Made by a program: the position numbers and the translations under genes | In this document: piece after piece, positions 22,282-32,900 of the stretch | How the letters are laid out: each line of letters opens with the position of its first letter | Numbering within the stretch: position 1 is the stretch's first letter | Notes under the pieces: generated by a model | Database searches by the model: none | The model's input: only the letters and a program-made list of their open reading frames with translations | What the model was told of the DNA's origin: nothing | Source: Histomonas meleagridis | Lineage: Eukaryota; Parabasalia; Tritrichomonadida; Dientamoebidae | Length of the DNA stretch: 64,000 nucleotides | Assembly (NCBI GenBank): GCA_020186115.1 | Contig: WSYJ01000059.1 | Coordinates: 1 to 64,000, forward strand | Reading direction: 5' to 3'

Positions 22282-23796
22282 ATGCCCAAAAAATATTTTA
22301 AAAGATTAGGTAATAAGTCCGAAAAATCCAGAAAAACATTACGTAGAAGATTAGTAAAACATACTAAAAAATCATCAAATAATATTAATAGATCATCAAA
22401 TAATATAAATAATTGTAATAACAACTCAGCCAGATCAAAAATAATGAATAATTTATCTCCTATGCCGATATCTATATCACAAACGCCTCCTAATATTAAT
22501 TTAGATGCTGTACATAATATGAGAAATAATAATGATATTTTACAACAACAAATTAATGATATTAAAAATCAAAAAGAGTCTGAATTTGTACGTAAAAAAT
22601 TATTAGATAAACAAAAACAGGATATATTATCAGAAACTAAACGTCAGCAGCAATTATATGAAGATGAACGTTCCCGCAGAGAATATGTTGAAAAACAACT
22701 TGATGAACAACGTAAATTAAATAAACAACGTGAAATCGAAAATGAAAAATATTCTAATATATTATATGAGCTTAAGAAAACATATCATGACAACGATATC
22801 GATGATTTAAAGAATAAAAACGCTACTATACAAGCCCAATTATCAGAAACTAAATCATTATTACAAGATAAACAATTTGAACTTGAAAAGAATGAGTATT
22901 ACCGTAAGAATAGTTTTTTACAAAATGAACTCAAAAAAATTAATGATGAAAATGAAGTATTACAAAAAGTATTAACATCAGATGACTATACTAAGGCTAA
23001 CGAAATAGCTAAAATTCATCAGATGCAATTAGAACGTGCTCGTTATGAAAATGACATATTAAAATATGAAAATGATTTGAAAAAAGACCTAGAAAAACAA
23101 AAATTAATAGCATCTACTAACTTATCACAAGAAGAGTATGATAATATATTTAACAGACATATATCTCATATAAATAATTTGTTTACAGATATTAATAAAT
23201 ATAAACAACAACAAAACAATGAAAGAATCAATAAAATAACATATGACACATTAATAGATTTAGAAGAAAAGGCACAACGAGAGTATATTAATAGTTTACA
23301 TGATGCATATAAACTACAAAATTTCAATGAAATATCTGACACAAATATGGCTGCGAGAACTAATAATATACATAAATTAATAACAACAAACGTTAGAAAC
23401 GATGTTCAAAAAAATGAACTTAAAAAACAAATCAAATATAAAAATGATTTACGTAAGTCATATGAAAATAAATCATATCAAGAAGAGATGTTAAAATACT
23501 TAGATTCTGATGTACATAAAAAACAAGTTAAAAATACAACTGATCTCATGATTAGGACTCATAAAATTAATAAGCAAAATGATGACCTTGAAAAAATTAG
23601 AAAACATAAAGAAGAGATTGAAAAAGCATACATTATAAATGATATCAATAACAGTATAGCTTCAAGTGATAAATCTAATGAACAGATAGCTGCTGTTGTA
23701 ATGGACAAAACACAAGACATTTTAAATAAAATCAATAATGATAATCAACAACGTATTGAATTATATAAACAATTATTACAAATAATTAAACAGTAA
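22282..23796 (+). CDS. Long coiled-coil Maverick protein
   Basis: An intact frame of 504 residues begins at MPKKYFKRLGNKSEKSRKTL. An upstream in-frame ATG at 22246 would add 12 hydrophobic residues, which I consider less likely. The N-terminus is strongly basic (RKTLRRRLVKHTKK). Residues from about 90 to the end are almost continuous coiled coil rich in Lys, Glu, Gln and Asn (for example KQRQQLYEDERSRREYVEKQ-like heptads). No enzymatic motif is visible. It sits in the virion-gene block between the small basic protein and the capsid gene, so a structural or scaffolding role is plausible, but this is inference from context only. It is one of the few undamaged genes of the element. Confidence 0.65.
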   Translation: MPKKYFKRLGNKSEKSRKTLRRRLVKHTKKSSNNINRSSNNINNCNNNSARSKIMNNLSPMPISISQTPPNINLDAVHNMRNNNDILQQQINDIKNQKESEFVRKKLLDKQKQDILSETKRQQQLYEDERSRREYVEKQLDEQRKLNKQREIENEKYSNILYELKKTYHDNDIDDLKNKNATIQAQLSETKSLLQDKQFELEKNEYYRKNSFLQNELKKINDENEVLQKVLTSDDYTKANEIAKIHQMQLERARYENDILKYENDLKKDLEKQKLIASTNLSQEEYDNIFNRHISHINNLFTDINKYKQQQNNERINKITYDTLIDLEEKAQREYINSLHDAYKLQNFNEISDTNMAARTNNIHKLITTNVRNDVQKNELKKQIKYKNDLRKSYENKSYQEEMLKYLDSDVHKKQVKNTTDLMIRTHKINKQNDDLEKIRKHKEEIEKAYIINDINNSIASSDKSNEQIAAVVMDKTQDILNKINNDNQQRIELYKQLLQIIKQ

Positions 23797-23803
23797 TGAA
23801 GTT

Positions 23804-23968
23804 ATGTTTAATAACTTTTTAATGCAAAACCATTTGTACAGAGATATATTTAATCAATTATATAATTCTCAAGGAAATGAGGGCAGTATTACTGCTATTA
23901 CTGATATGATTAATAAATATTATGACTTTTTGAAAAAATCTAATGAAGAAGAAAAACGTTTACATTAA
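23804..23968 (+). CDS. Small 54-residue Maverick ORF
   Basis: An ATG at 23804, 7 bp after the coiled-coil stop, opens MFNNFLMQNHLYRDIFNQLY and ends EEEKRLH at TAA 23966-23968. It is helical and charged, with no membrane segment and no family recognised. It sits in the tightly packed plus-strand virion cluster just before the capsid gene. A real small gene is likely from spacing and composition; a chance ORF cannot be excluded. Confidence 0.4.
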   Translation: MFNNFLMQNHLYRDIFNQLYNSQGNEGSITAITDMINKYYDFLKKSNEEEKRLH

Positions 23969-24024
23969 TATATAATAAACATGTATTATTTTTAACATAT
24001 ATATATGTTTTTTTGATTATTAAA

Positions 24025-25662
24025 ATGTACGCACCTCAAAATCAACAACCTAATGTTATAGACGCTATGTCAGGAAATTTAGAAGATTGGTATAACGCAG
24101 TAGATGATTGTTTAAAATTATCAGAAATTATACCCGGTAATTATGAATACACTACAGCAACTTCTTACGGCAATGTAGGTGATATTCAAGAAGGCGACAC
24201 TACCTACGTTGATATAGCTACTGATAGATTTAAAATTATTAGTTTAGACAATTCATATATTACTTTAAAACAAACTGTTAAAATAACAGTTCCTGATCAA
24301 ACAAATTTATTATTTAAAGAATATTATATTGGTTATAAGTGTTCATGTGATGCTATTGATCAATACAGAATTTATAGTAATACTGATAAAATACAAGATA
24401 TTCATAATGCAAGGTACGAATGGTTTATGTTTTATAACAGTTTATCTGATGAAGCTAAGTCCGGTAATGATTGTTTTGCAACAATTGATAAAATTAGAAA
24501 TCATGATCCAATGGTACCGGGTGTTTATGTTGATTTATCAGCAATAAATGCTGCCAAGGAAATTATTGTTGAAATACCTTTACGTATACCGTTATCATAC
24601 TTCTTATTATTATTTAATATGAGATATTATCCTAATTGGGCAGGTAAACTATCTATAGAATTAATGCCAAGTTATCAAAATTTAGTTATAGCACCAATAC
24701 CTAATTATGATAATATATTGCTAAAAAATGATGATGATGATAATGATATGAGAGAATATTATATTAATATTCGAGATATTATTAATAACGGTGCCGTAGA
24801 CTTAGGATTTCGTAATATAAACGAAACTGTATATAATAATATCAAAGAAACTAATTCATCTGGATCATATACATATACTGAACAACAACAACAATTTATA
24901 TGTAATACACAAACAACTAAAGACATCAAAATCAAATTAGCGGAATATTTATTAAAAATGGATGTATTTAACGCGTTGGCTGCTAAATATATACAAGTAC
25001 CGTTATTATTTCCAATACATATATGTCAAGTAAGAGACTTCACACAAGAATATATAGGCGATAAATCATTAATAGATACCGCTGCTACTATCGGAATTAG
25101 ACATTGTGATACATTATTTACAGTATTTCGCGTAAATCAATATTCTAGAACATGTTTCTTAAATCCACATATTAGTTACAGATTTAATATTGACGGTAGA
25201 ATGTATCCGCGAGAAGACTACACAACCGTAGATGATGCTAAAAATATTAATATGTTACTTGACAGTGTTAATTTAAACGGAAGTTTATTAAGCAGTATTA
25301 ATGAAGATTTAAAAACTTCTGTACAGCCATATTATTATAAAAATACTTATGATGCTTCTGGAGTAAAAACTACAACAAGAATTTGGCACGGTAAAGATAA
25401 TAGTAATTTATTCATAGGATTACCTTATGCTGAAGGTGAAGATTTCCAAGGCGATATTTCAACAACATATACTATACGAATAGAACTTCACGGAAATCGT
25501 GTAAATACAACTGATTATTTAGCTACAAGCGCTAACGCTTCACCGGTAGGTATATATTTTGAAGATGCTATATTAAAAATACGTTCTGTATAACCTGATG
25601 GAAGGCCACAAATTGAAATTACCAATGCATCTGTAGAACAAGTTATTAACGGATTACGTTAA
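24025..25662 (+). pseudogene. Major capsid protein (double jelly-roll), premature stop 23 codons from the end
   Basis: The ATG at 24025 (MYAPQNQQPNVIDAM) follows the short spacer; the longer frame has only a TTG upstream. The 522-residue frame is beta-rich with features of Polinton double jelly-roll capsid proteins: KQTVKITVPDQTNLLFKEYY, YNSLSDEAKSGND, VDLSAINAAKEIIVEIPLRI, FNMRYYPNWAGKLSIELMPS and a second barrel ending GIYFEDAILKIRSV. TAA at 25591-25593 is followed in frame by PDGRPQIEITNASVEQVING to TAA at 25660-25662, which reads as the genuine C-terminus. A protein lacking 22 residues could still form, so this lesion may be mild. Its divergent relative is at 34980. It is followed, convergently, by the minor capsid gene. 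Confidence 0.8.
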
Positions 25663-25695
25663 AAATATATATTATAAAAATATATTATTAGATAT

Positions 25696-26502
25696 TTATT
25701 TTTGTTTGTCTATATTTTCATCAGATGTTGTTATAAGTAAATTACTGTTTTTAATGTTATCATCAATGTCTTCATCAGGTATTGGTCTTATAGATATTGT
25801 AATATACATAGATGATAATGAATGAACTTCTTGCATATTAGCGTCAACTAATTTTAATTCTAAATGTGACAAATCACTGCTATTTATTGATACTTCAAAA
25901 TCAGCATTATTAACAATAATAGGATAATTATTACTAAAAGAATTATCAATTCTGAGTATTATTTTTGATATATTAATGCTATCATTAAGGTTTCTATAAG
26001 AACTTTTTCTAAAATTACTTACTATATATAACACGGGTGTTGATAAATAATAATTCCTTACAGAATCGCATAATATTTCATATTTATTAGTATTTTTATT
26101 CAGATATGTTGATGTTAGAGGTAAATTTGTATTGTATAAACCTGTTAATTGTTTAATATTATAACTCATATCATTTACAGTAAATTCATTACCGCTAATA
26201 AATATTAATCTGCTTGTAGAATCACTTTCAACAATAACATTACTTATTATAATTAAATCTGTTAATAAACTTACAAAACTTGTATAATTTACATCAGTAT
26301 ACTGTGTGTTAAAAGTATATTTTGTATTATTGATTATTATATAATCACCTTTTTCAATGACTACTATATTACAATGAGTTGTTAATGATGTAATTATCAT
26401 TTTAGCAAATCTTGTATAAGGTAATGGTAAATTAACATTAATTCTGTTATAATGATTACTATCATATGATGAAATTATATAATCAATTATTTCATTAAAC
26501 AT
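25696..26502 (-). CDS. Minor capsid (penton-like) protein
   Basis: This intact 268-residue frame is beta-rich with the C-terminal signature FSNNYPIIVNNADFEVSIN then LELKLVDANMQEVHSLSSM, typical of the single jelly-roll penton proteins of Polintons, which close the icosahedral vertices. A mostly predicted beta N-terminal region (PLPYTRFAKMIITSL, GDYIIINNTKYTF) precedes it. The ATG at 26502 is the only good start. It faces the capsid gene tail to tail with 33 bp between. The assignment rests on position beside the major capsid gene and on the C-terminal pattern; it is good but not certain. Confidence 0.65.
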   Translation of the reverse strand: MFNEIIDYIISSYDSNHYNRINVNLPLPYTRFAKMIITSLTTHCNIVVIEKGDYIIINNTKYTFNTQYTDVNYTSFVSLLTDLIIISNVIVESDSTSRLIFISGNEFTVNDMSYNIKQLTGLYNTNLPLTSTYLNKNTNKYEILCDSVRNYYLSTPVLYIVSNFRKSSYRNLNDSINISKIILRIDNSFSNNYPIIVNNADFEVSINSSDLSHLELKLVDANMQEVHSLSSMYITISIRPIPDEDIDDNIKNSNLLITTSDENIDKQK

Positions 26503-26525
26503 TGTATTTTATTTTTATAAAAATA

Positions 26526-26681
26526 ATGATATTTGAACTATATATATGTATTATATCAACAATTTATGTAATCAATTCTGTAATAAATACATTTATAAAA
26601 ATATATAATATTGATATTGATAATGAGGACAACAACAACGAAGAAATTCCTGATGATATAAAGAAATCATTATATTGTTAA
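26526..26681 (+). CDS. Small membrane protein ORF, 51 residues
   Basis: ATG at 26526, 23 bp from the divergent minor capsid start, opens a protein with a hydrophobic N-terminal half (ELYICIISTIYVINSVI) and an acidic tail (DIDNEDNNNEEIPDDI) ending at TAA 26679-26681. The layout is a single-pass type III or signal-anchored peptide. No family is recognised. Small membrane proteins are common in virion gene clusters, so it may be real. Confidence 0.45.
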   Translation: MIFELYICIISTIYVINSVINTFIKIYNIDIDNEDNNNEEIPDDIKKSLYC

Positions 26682-26718
26682 AGTTTATTTTCCAACATTA
26701 GACAAACATTTGTTTAGT

Positions 26719-26738
26719 CGCACTGTAATTTCAGTGCG
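26719..26738. terminator. Hairpin at a convergent gene end
   Basis: A perfect 7-bp stem CGCACTG/CAGTGCG with a 6-base loop (TAATTT) lies between the small membrane ORF and the ATPase and overlaps the ATPase stop codon (26731-26733). It is the only GC-rich spot nearby. A role in 3'-end formation is speculative. Confidence 0.35.
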
Positions 26739-27616
26739 CTAATGTAATAGTTATTTTTTTGGCTTTGATATATATATTAAATCTTGTATGTTGATCTCTA
26801 ATTTTAAAATACTTATTCCATAATTTATCCGCATCAAAACAACTTGCAGGGGACTTTTTAATCAAATAATAAAAATCTTCTTTAGATATACCCGGAAATA
26901 ATACTATATCGAATAATGTTCTTTTTAAATCTTTTGGTATAGATTTCACTGTTTGTACACATACAATAACATTAATATTGAAATGTCTTAACTTTTTTAA
27001 TGATTTCATTAAATCAGTTTCTTTATTTTTTAATAACATGTGATTTGCAAAATCATCTAATATTAATAACATCATGTGATAATATGTTTTCCAATTGTAA
27101 TAAGCTAATTTTAATGATATATATTTCAATATCTTTTCTTTTGAATTTAATTTATGTTTAAAAAAGATTCTTTCCAATTCCTCATTAATTTCCTAAAAGT
27201 TACTGTTAATATATTTCATTATTGAGTTATATTTTGAGATACGCCTCATATATTTGTTTAAAAAATCCAATAAATCGTTATCAGATATAGCTATAAGTTT
27301 ACTATTTTTAATTAATATTTTAAAAAAATTTACTGTTTCATCAAACTTGTTACTTGTAGAACATATACATATTAACTCATAAAAAGGTTCATTAAATAAT
27401 ACTTCTTGTTGAGCTACTAATTTTAAATAAGTATAACTTTTACCGCTTCCCATAGGTGCAATGAATGCGCAAATACCGTTTTGTGCAAATGGATATTTTT
27501 CATGTATGAGTTTTATCAAAGCATTATCTAATAATATTATTTTTATTACTAATATTATTAAAATTGTTATCTATTTCTTTAAACTTTTTGTCAATAGATT
27601 CATATTTATGCTTCAT
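26731..27616 (-). pseudogene. FtsK/HerA-type genome-packaging ATPase, broken
   Basis: This would pump element DNA into capsids. Walker A is APMGSGKSYTYLKL in the first part; Walker B is HMMLLILDDFANHML in the second, followed by INVIVCVQTVKSIPKDLKRT (sensor region) and DIVLFPGISKEDFYYL, the pattern of the poxvirus A32/Polinton ATPase group. The two parts are in the same frame, separated by a TAG at 27193-27195. A one-base shift near 27520-27545 separates the N-terminal piece that begins at ATG 27616 (MKHKYESIDKKFKEIDNN). The uninterrupted gene would be about 295 codons, normal for the family. It diverges from the next plus-strand gene with 62 bp between. Confidence 0.8.
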
Positions 27617-27678
27617 TTTGTTAAAAATAAAAACACATCATATTTTTAATTGTTTTAATATTTTTTCCTCATATAAAT

Positions 27679-28149
27679 ATGGAATCATTTAAAAGTTATT
27701 TGTTAAGTGATTTTGAAAGTCTTAATTATAAAGCCGTAGATATTAAATTTAAACACTCTGAGAAACCTGGCTTTGATAAAAAAACTAAAAAACCTTATAT
27801 TCGTCACAGTATATTGGTAAATATGAAGTTTTATAATCAAAACCTAAAATTATTAAGTGCTGTTAACATTAAATTTATTAATGATAAATTAGCTCCTGTA
27901 AGTGTCAAAAAATTAAAAAACATATCCCCAGATGAGTCTAATAATAAATTTATTGACGCTAAACAACATATTGTAAGTGAAATATGTAATGATATACAAA
28001 ATAAAATTGATCATTCAACATCAAAAATAAATTCTGTCAATAATTATTGTCAAACATCTAATATCACATCTAATAAAACATCTAATAATGACCTCGAAAA
28101 TGATGATATTATAAAATTTACTAAATCTAAGAAGAAATTTGATATGTAA
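27679..28149 (+). CDS. Unknown Maverick protein, 156 residues
   Basis: The frame is intact: MESFKSYLLSDFESLNYKAV, then a beta-rich, Lys-rich domain (HSEKPGFDKKTKKPYIRHSI) to about residue 75, a helical part, and a Ser/Asn/Thr-rich disordered end finishing IIKFTKSKKKFDM. It has no membrane segment or enzymatic motif. It lies alone on the plus strand between the ATPase and polymerase genes. I do not recognise the family; a nucleic-acid or capsid-associated role would be guesswork. Confidence 0.55.
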   Translation: MESFKSYLLSDFESLNYKAVDIKFKHSEKPGFDKKTKKPYIRHSILVNMKFYNQNLKLLSAVNIKFINDKLAPVSVKKLKNISPDESNNKFIDAKQHIVSEICNDIQNKIDHSTSKINSVNNYCQTSNITSNKTSNNDLENDDIIKFTKSKKKFDM

Positions 28150-28176
28150 ATCTAATATGTGAGAATAATTTCGTAT

Positions 28177-30381
28177 TTAATGATTTAATTCAATCAATAT
28201 TTTTATAGGATCTTCACTATTAGAACATATATGTTTATATTTGTTATTAACATGATATATATACTCGTTACCGATGTTTTTACCGATCCAATTATCAGCT
28301 GATTTGATATATATTTCTTTAAATATATGTTCAATTTTGAATTGTCCTAACTTATCACCTATATATCTTAAATCCAATAATTTGTTATAATCTTTTTCAG
28401 ATATTAATAAAGAATCAACTTTTGAATAATATACTCCAGATATTACACTTTTAATATGATTCATTTTATCATTAGAATTATTTAATACAGACTTTGCAAA
28501 CTGCGGGAATGTAAAGTGTTCTCTATAAGGTTTTACTGTATATACATAATTATCGTTATGATCATTACATGATCCGACATCATTATATGATGGTTCATAT
28601 TTAATAACGTAAGGAGCGAATTCTTCAATATATTTATCAACATTAGTCTTAACCTTTTTATTGAAATTAGGAGGTTTTCTAATAGATGAACCCCAACAGC
28701 TGTTCATCATAAATTTCAATGTTGTAGATAATTAATTATTGTTATTATTTTTGGCATTAATCCTTAAATTATATAATATTTCAATAAATTCTTTTATTTT
28801 AGTATTTTGACCTTTAAAATTACCGTTATTATCAGGTTTACCTATAGGTATTGATATTACAGATGACATATATGCTCCGTTTAAATCTATATAATAATAC
28901 TTACCCCCATTGGGGCTAAGACTATCGGGATTACCTGTTAAATGTATTTGTTGCCAGATAGTTTCAGGAAATATACATTCATTACGTATTTTATTAGCAA
29001 TATCACCTGATAACTCATATACATTATCAAAACAACCGTATTCATACATTATTTTTAACATTAAATCACTGTATCTGTAATAAGATTTTACATTGATATC
29101 TAAACCTAAATTATTAATAATATTTTGTAATTCATTTAACCTGTAGTTAACTTCATTATCATCAATATTATAACCAAATGATTTCGTACCGTGTTTCATT
29201 CTTTTAACAAAATCAGGTATATACTTCTTATCAGGAATATGTATTAATCTATAACTGTTATAAGATTTATTAATAGTTTTATAACTCCAACACAATTTAT
29301 TATTAGTATTAATATCCATAGGTTTTAATAAATTATATTTTTTCATAGTATCAATTAAATAATATATAGATATTGGTTTAGAAGTATGTTCACCCGAAGG
29401 GTTCAAGCCAATAAATTGACGTTCTATTGTTTTATTTTTGTCATAATTTTTAATACTTTCAATTGATATATTAACAGTATCATTTAACATATAATGATTA
29501 TCTATAATGATTAATTTTATGAGTTTATTATATTGTTTACCGTAATCTCTGTGAGTAAAACCTTTATTAGCCATATATCTTACATTGATATGTACTTTTA
29601 ATAAATCTGATATATCATTTAATTGTTCAAGAGGTACTGTTCTGGTATTTATAAAAGATCTTAACATATTAATCTCATTATCACTAAATAAATTACTTGC
29701 GATAAATGATTGTGTTAAACAAAATTCATTTATATGTTCATTGTTGATGTTATTAAATATACCGTATTTTGTAAGGTCTATATCAGTAGTATTAATATAT
29801 GGGAAGAATCCCGGATTAACTCTTTTTCCGTTTTTCAAATCTCTAAACTCAAACTTTATGAATTTAATATTTTTGAAAGTTTCTAATGCTAAAGTATTAC
29901 TGTCACTAATATCGTCTTTTTCATTAATAATATCATATAAGAAATTAACTGTATTCATATTTCCGTGATAATAAGATATATTATTGTTATCGTCAATAAT
30001 TGTCATCCTAATATCTTTATTAATTTTCGGTCCAGATGATTTTATAGAATATATTAATGCATATAATATATCTTTTTTGTCATTATTATTGTAAGTAAAA
30101 TCTTTTTGTAATAATAACTTTTTAATTAAATCTTTAGTTATATTGTTAACAGATTTATTATGTATAGGTTTATCAATAGGTCCGTCTTCAGATAATGCCA
30201 TATTATAATAATCATCGAAATAGTCATATTCACTGCGTTTATTATGTTTAATTTTATATTGTAATTGATTATATGACAAACTAACATATCTATTATTCAT
30301 TTCATCATAAACCTTATATCTGGTTTTAGTATTTGTGTGTTCAAAATTATCTGGTAAAGTATAACCGTAATTATTAAACAA
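28177..30381 (-). pseudogene. Family B DNA polymerase (protein-primed type), in-frame stop before motif B
   Basis: This is the replicative polymerase of the element. The first part (549 codons) has FFPYINTTDIDLTKYGIFN, FIGLNPSGEHTSKPISIYYL and motif A as KYYYIDLNGAYMSSVISIPI. TAA at 28732-28734 interrupts it, and the same frame resumes immediately with LSTTLKFMMNSCWGSS, which is motif B (K-x3-N-S-x-W-G). Further on, GVYYSKVDSLLI is at the place of motif C (usually YxDTDS), with Lys replacing the first Asp. An exonuclease domain is not obvious. The 5' end is unclear: the frame is open another 11 codons upstream (PKKLTTKQVIE) but no ATG is visible there. Without the stop it would be about 735 codons, short for trichomonad Mavericks, so N-terminal sequence may be lost. 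Confidence 0.8.
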
Positions 30382-30453
30382 TTCTATTACTTGTTTTGTT
30401 GTTAGTTTTTTGGGTATAATATATTATATTAAAATAAAAATAAGAAATAAATT

Positions 30454-31058
30454 TTATGAATAATCATTATATGAAGCTCAATGTTCATATGTTAATCCTG
30501 AAACTGATTTAACAAACTTTAAACTTATATGTCTTTTATCTATAAACTTCATTACGTCAGGAAAACTATATTGCAAATATTATAAGTCTCACCGTCTTTT
30601 TTAACGTATATTTCACTGACATAATCATAAGTATTACTTCTACAACAGAATGCATCAGTGTCAGCTTTTAACAACTCTACTTCTGAAGTATCACATAATA
30701 ATTGTATCAATTTGATTAACTCGTCTTCATCAGCAATTATAATATATTTATTAACTATTAAGGGGTTATTCTCTATAATATCTAAACATTAAACTAATGC
30801 TTGTATTAATAAATCTTTGTCGTGAATAATGTTTTGTAAATTATTATTTAAATCATTAGCTGTTTCGACAGATCTGTTAACAGTAAGTTTATTATTATCA
30901 ATGTTGTTGTTGTCAATATTTGGATCAAGATATTTAATTGAATAGAGATTTACTACGGCATTCACATTTTGGTTTGTTGTGGGGCTGTTGATATTAGTAT
31001 CAACTTTTGCTAAAAATCCTTTTGAACAAGATAATACATTGGAATGAGGTACTGACAT
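30454..31058 (-). pseudogene. Unknown Maverick protein, two stops and a frameshift
   Basis: Starts at ATG 31058 (MSVPHSNVLSCSKGFLAKVD) and runs 89 codons to TAA 30789-30791. The same frame then continues with CLDIIENNPLIVNKYIIIAD, DEDELIKLIQLLCDTSEVEL and TDAFCCRSNTYDYVSEIYVK. A shift near 30565-30580 leads to SFPDVMKFIDKRHISLKFVK, then TGA at 30478-30480 and eight more codons to TAA 30454. The N-terminal half is disordered (Asn-rich) and the C-terminal half looks globular. No family is known to me. It lies upstream of the polymerase on the same strand. Confidence 0.5.
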
Positions 31059-31089
31059 ATTTTATTATATGTAAAAATATACTATTGTA

Positions 31090-31395
31090 ATGGAATTGTT
31101 TGACTAAATTAAAGAATCAAAATATAAAAAAGTATTTACTATAAAACAAATGCCTTACATCGATTTAATCAATTTTTATATTGAGGACTTAGTAATATAT
31201 AAATATGTAATAATTGCTAACAGTAATACTTTAAAAAAGTCTAAAAAATTAGGTTTAAAACCTTATGTTATACATGATAATGTTAATATGAAAATAGAAG
31301 AACCGTTAACAAATACGTCTAAAGGACGTTATATTTTAATGTTTGATCCTAACAAAAATGAAATAACTATATCAGAAGGCGAAGAAAAATATTAA
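31090..31395 (+). pseudogene. Small unknown Maverick protein, stop at codon 6
   Basis: Coding starts at ATG 31090 (MELFD), meets TAA at 31105-31107 and continues in frame IKESKYKKVFTIKQMPYIDL to the end (NEITISEGEEKY) at 31395. A downstream ATG at 31150 could still give an 81-residue product. It is basic in the middle (LKKSKKLGLKPYVIHD), with no known domain. It is divergent to the previous gene, 31 bp away. The continuity across the stop is seen directly; the function is unknown. Confidence 0.5.
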
Positions 31396-31415
31396 TTATA
31401 ACAATATTAATATTT

Positions 31416-31991
31416 TCAAATTAGATCATATCGTTTTTTAAAATCAGAATAATGAATATTTACTTGCTTATTATTATTAATACCTTCCATATTAACAAAT
31501 ACATAATTTTGTTTAGTATAATTTATTTTTCATTTACGATAATTGATTCCGTTGAAAAAATAAAATATATCGATTTTTTTATCATAATAATAATTTCCAA
31601 AAGAATGGTTATTATAAGTATCGACTAAAATAAAATCGTCATCAATTTCATCAACATATTCACATTGATAACTTTTATATGATGATTTATTATTACAATT
31701 TTCACTATTAGAAACCCAACGCAGGTTATTAATATTGTTATCTAATTTATTATGATCAATATGATCAATTTGTGTTTTATTGTCAGGATCATCATTTGGT
31801 ATAAATTGTAATGCAATTATTCTGTGTTTATAATATAATTTAGTATTTAAACAGCATCTAACATAACCGTGATCCTCATATTGTCTAATAATCCTTTTAT
31901 TTGATTTCCTTCTAAGTTGATATGGAAATTGATTACATATTTCATAATCATTATCAACAACACATGTAAACCAATGACATTCAGTGTTCAT
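31416..31991 (-). pseudogene. HNH endonuclease, in-frame TGA before the C-terminal end
   Basis: The first 153 codons contain a NUMOD4-like start (YEICNQFPYQLRRKSNKRII) and an HNH core: KHRIIALQFIPNDDPDN, QIDHIDHNKLDNNINNLRWV, SNSENCNNKS. This is the pattern of HNH nucleases found as homing or element-borne endonucleases in trichomonad Mavericks. TGA at 31530-31532 follows NYRK, and the same frame continues KINYTKQNYVFVNMEGINNN to HYSDFKKRYDLI and a TGA at 31416-31418. The catalytic part is complete before the first stop, so a truncated enzyme could still be active. A Trp codon (TGG) is a likely ancestor of the stop. Confidence 0.75.
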
Positions 31992-32039
31992 TATTTATAT
32001 AGAAATAGAACAATAGAATTTTAAATGATTTATATAGAT

Positions 32040-32345
32040 TTTCTTTTAAAAACAATACTTTAAACATAATATATATAAAAACAATACTTCAAACATAATA
32101 CTTTGAACATAATACTTATGAAAACAGTACTTTGAACATAATACTTATAAAAACAATACTTTAAACATAATACTTTGAACATAATACTTATGAAAACAAT
32201 ACTTATAAAAACGATACTTTAAACATATTATTTTTGAACATATATGAGCATGCGCAAATTCGCGCAGGCTTCTTTTTCATTATATTATTTTTAACGTATT
32301 ATTTTTGAACATAATACTATAAACATATTATTTTTGAACATATCT
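32040..32345. repeat. Tandem AACATAATACTT repeats at the Maverick right side
   Basis: Units such as AAAACAATACTTTGAACATAATACTTAT recur many times with variation, then change to AACATATTATTTTTGAACAT blocks to 32345. A short GC-rich inverted repeat TGCGC-AAATTC-GCGCA sits inside at about 32255-32270. It probably belongs to the terminal region of the element. Confidence 0.6.
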
Positions 32346-32900
32346 ACAAAAGCCTTATTTTATACACAATCAATATCACAGTAAATTAACCTTGAATTTA
32401 TTGAATTTTAATGTGTGCTCTCTTGTACCCACATGTTCCCGGTTTTCAAACTTCATATGATTTTCATAGGGCAATTCGGCAAAGGGCAACATTTACAGTT
32501 TTATTTTTAAAAAGTAGTTTCTAAAGCCTCATTTTTGACGTATATATGCATAAAAAGCCTTATTTTTAGGGGGTTATTATTAAAAAATGCCTTTTAAAGA
32601 CCCTGTTTTTAAGAACACTTATTTTTGATTAATATACAATGTGCAAAAAGTACGGTAAAATAGCTGAATTTATAATGTTTTTGGATGTTCTCCTTGTTCC
32701 TTCTTGTACCCGGGTCTGTAACATTACCTTAAGAGTTGAGGGCAAAGGGCAATTGGGCAACAAGCAATTTATTTTTGGGCAATTTGGCAAAGGGCAACAT
32801 ACATACATGCGGTAATTTGTATATATATTGTTGCCATTTTGCCCGTTGACAGTTATATGTTGACAGTTATATTGTTGACAGTTATATGTTGACAGTTATA
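32345..32900. other. Gene-free repetitive stretch
   Basis: It contains repeated GGGCAATT-GGCAAAGGGCAAC blocks (about 32469-32490, 32745-32802) and a small tandem array of TTGACAGTTATAT (about 32845-32900). No coding frame is supported. Confidence 0.5.

Larger units (their letters stand above)
14568..32350. mobile_element. Maverick/Polinton-type element, decayed
   Basis: The element is defined by content: rve integrase, family B DNA polymerase, packaging ATPase, major and minor capsid proteins, a small basic virion protein, an HNH endonuclease and a long fibre gene, all in one 17-18 kb block. Genes lie on both strands with short spacers. Intact-looking members are the minor capsid, coiled-coil, small basic and 156-residue genes; most others carry in-frame stops or frameshifts. 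The left end looks truncated inside a helicase gene. The right end fades into tandem repeats after 32 kb. No terminal inverted repeat or target duplication was found by eye. Confidence 0.85.

Noticed and set aside
15191-31991. Alternative genetic code in the Maverick (TAA/TAG read as Gln)
   Set aside because: Several stops are at plausible Gln sites, but there is only about one per gene while CAA is used throughout, and TGA stops and one-base shifts also occur; decay is simpler.
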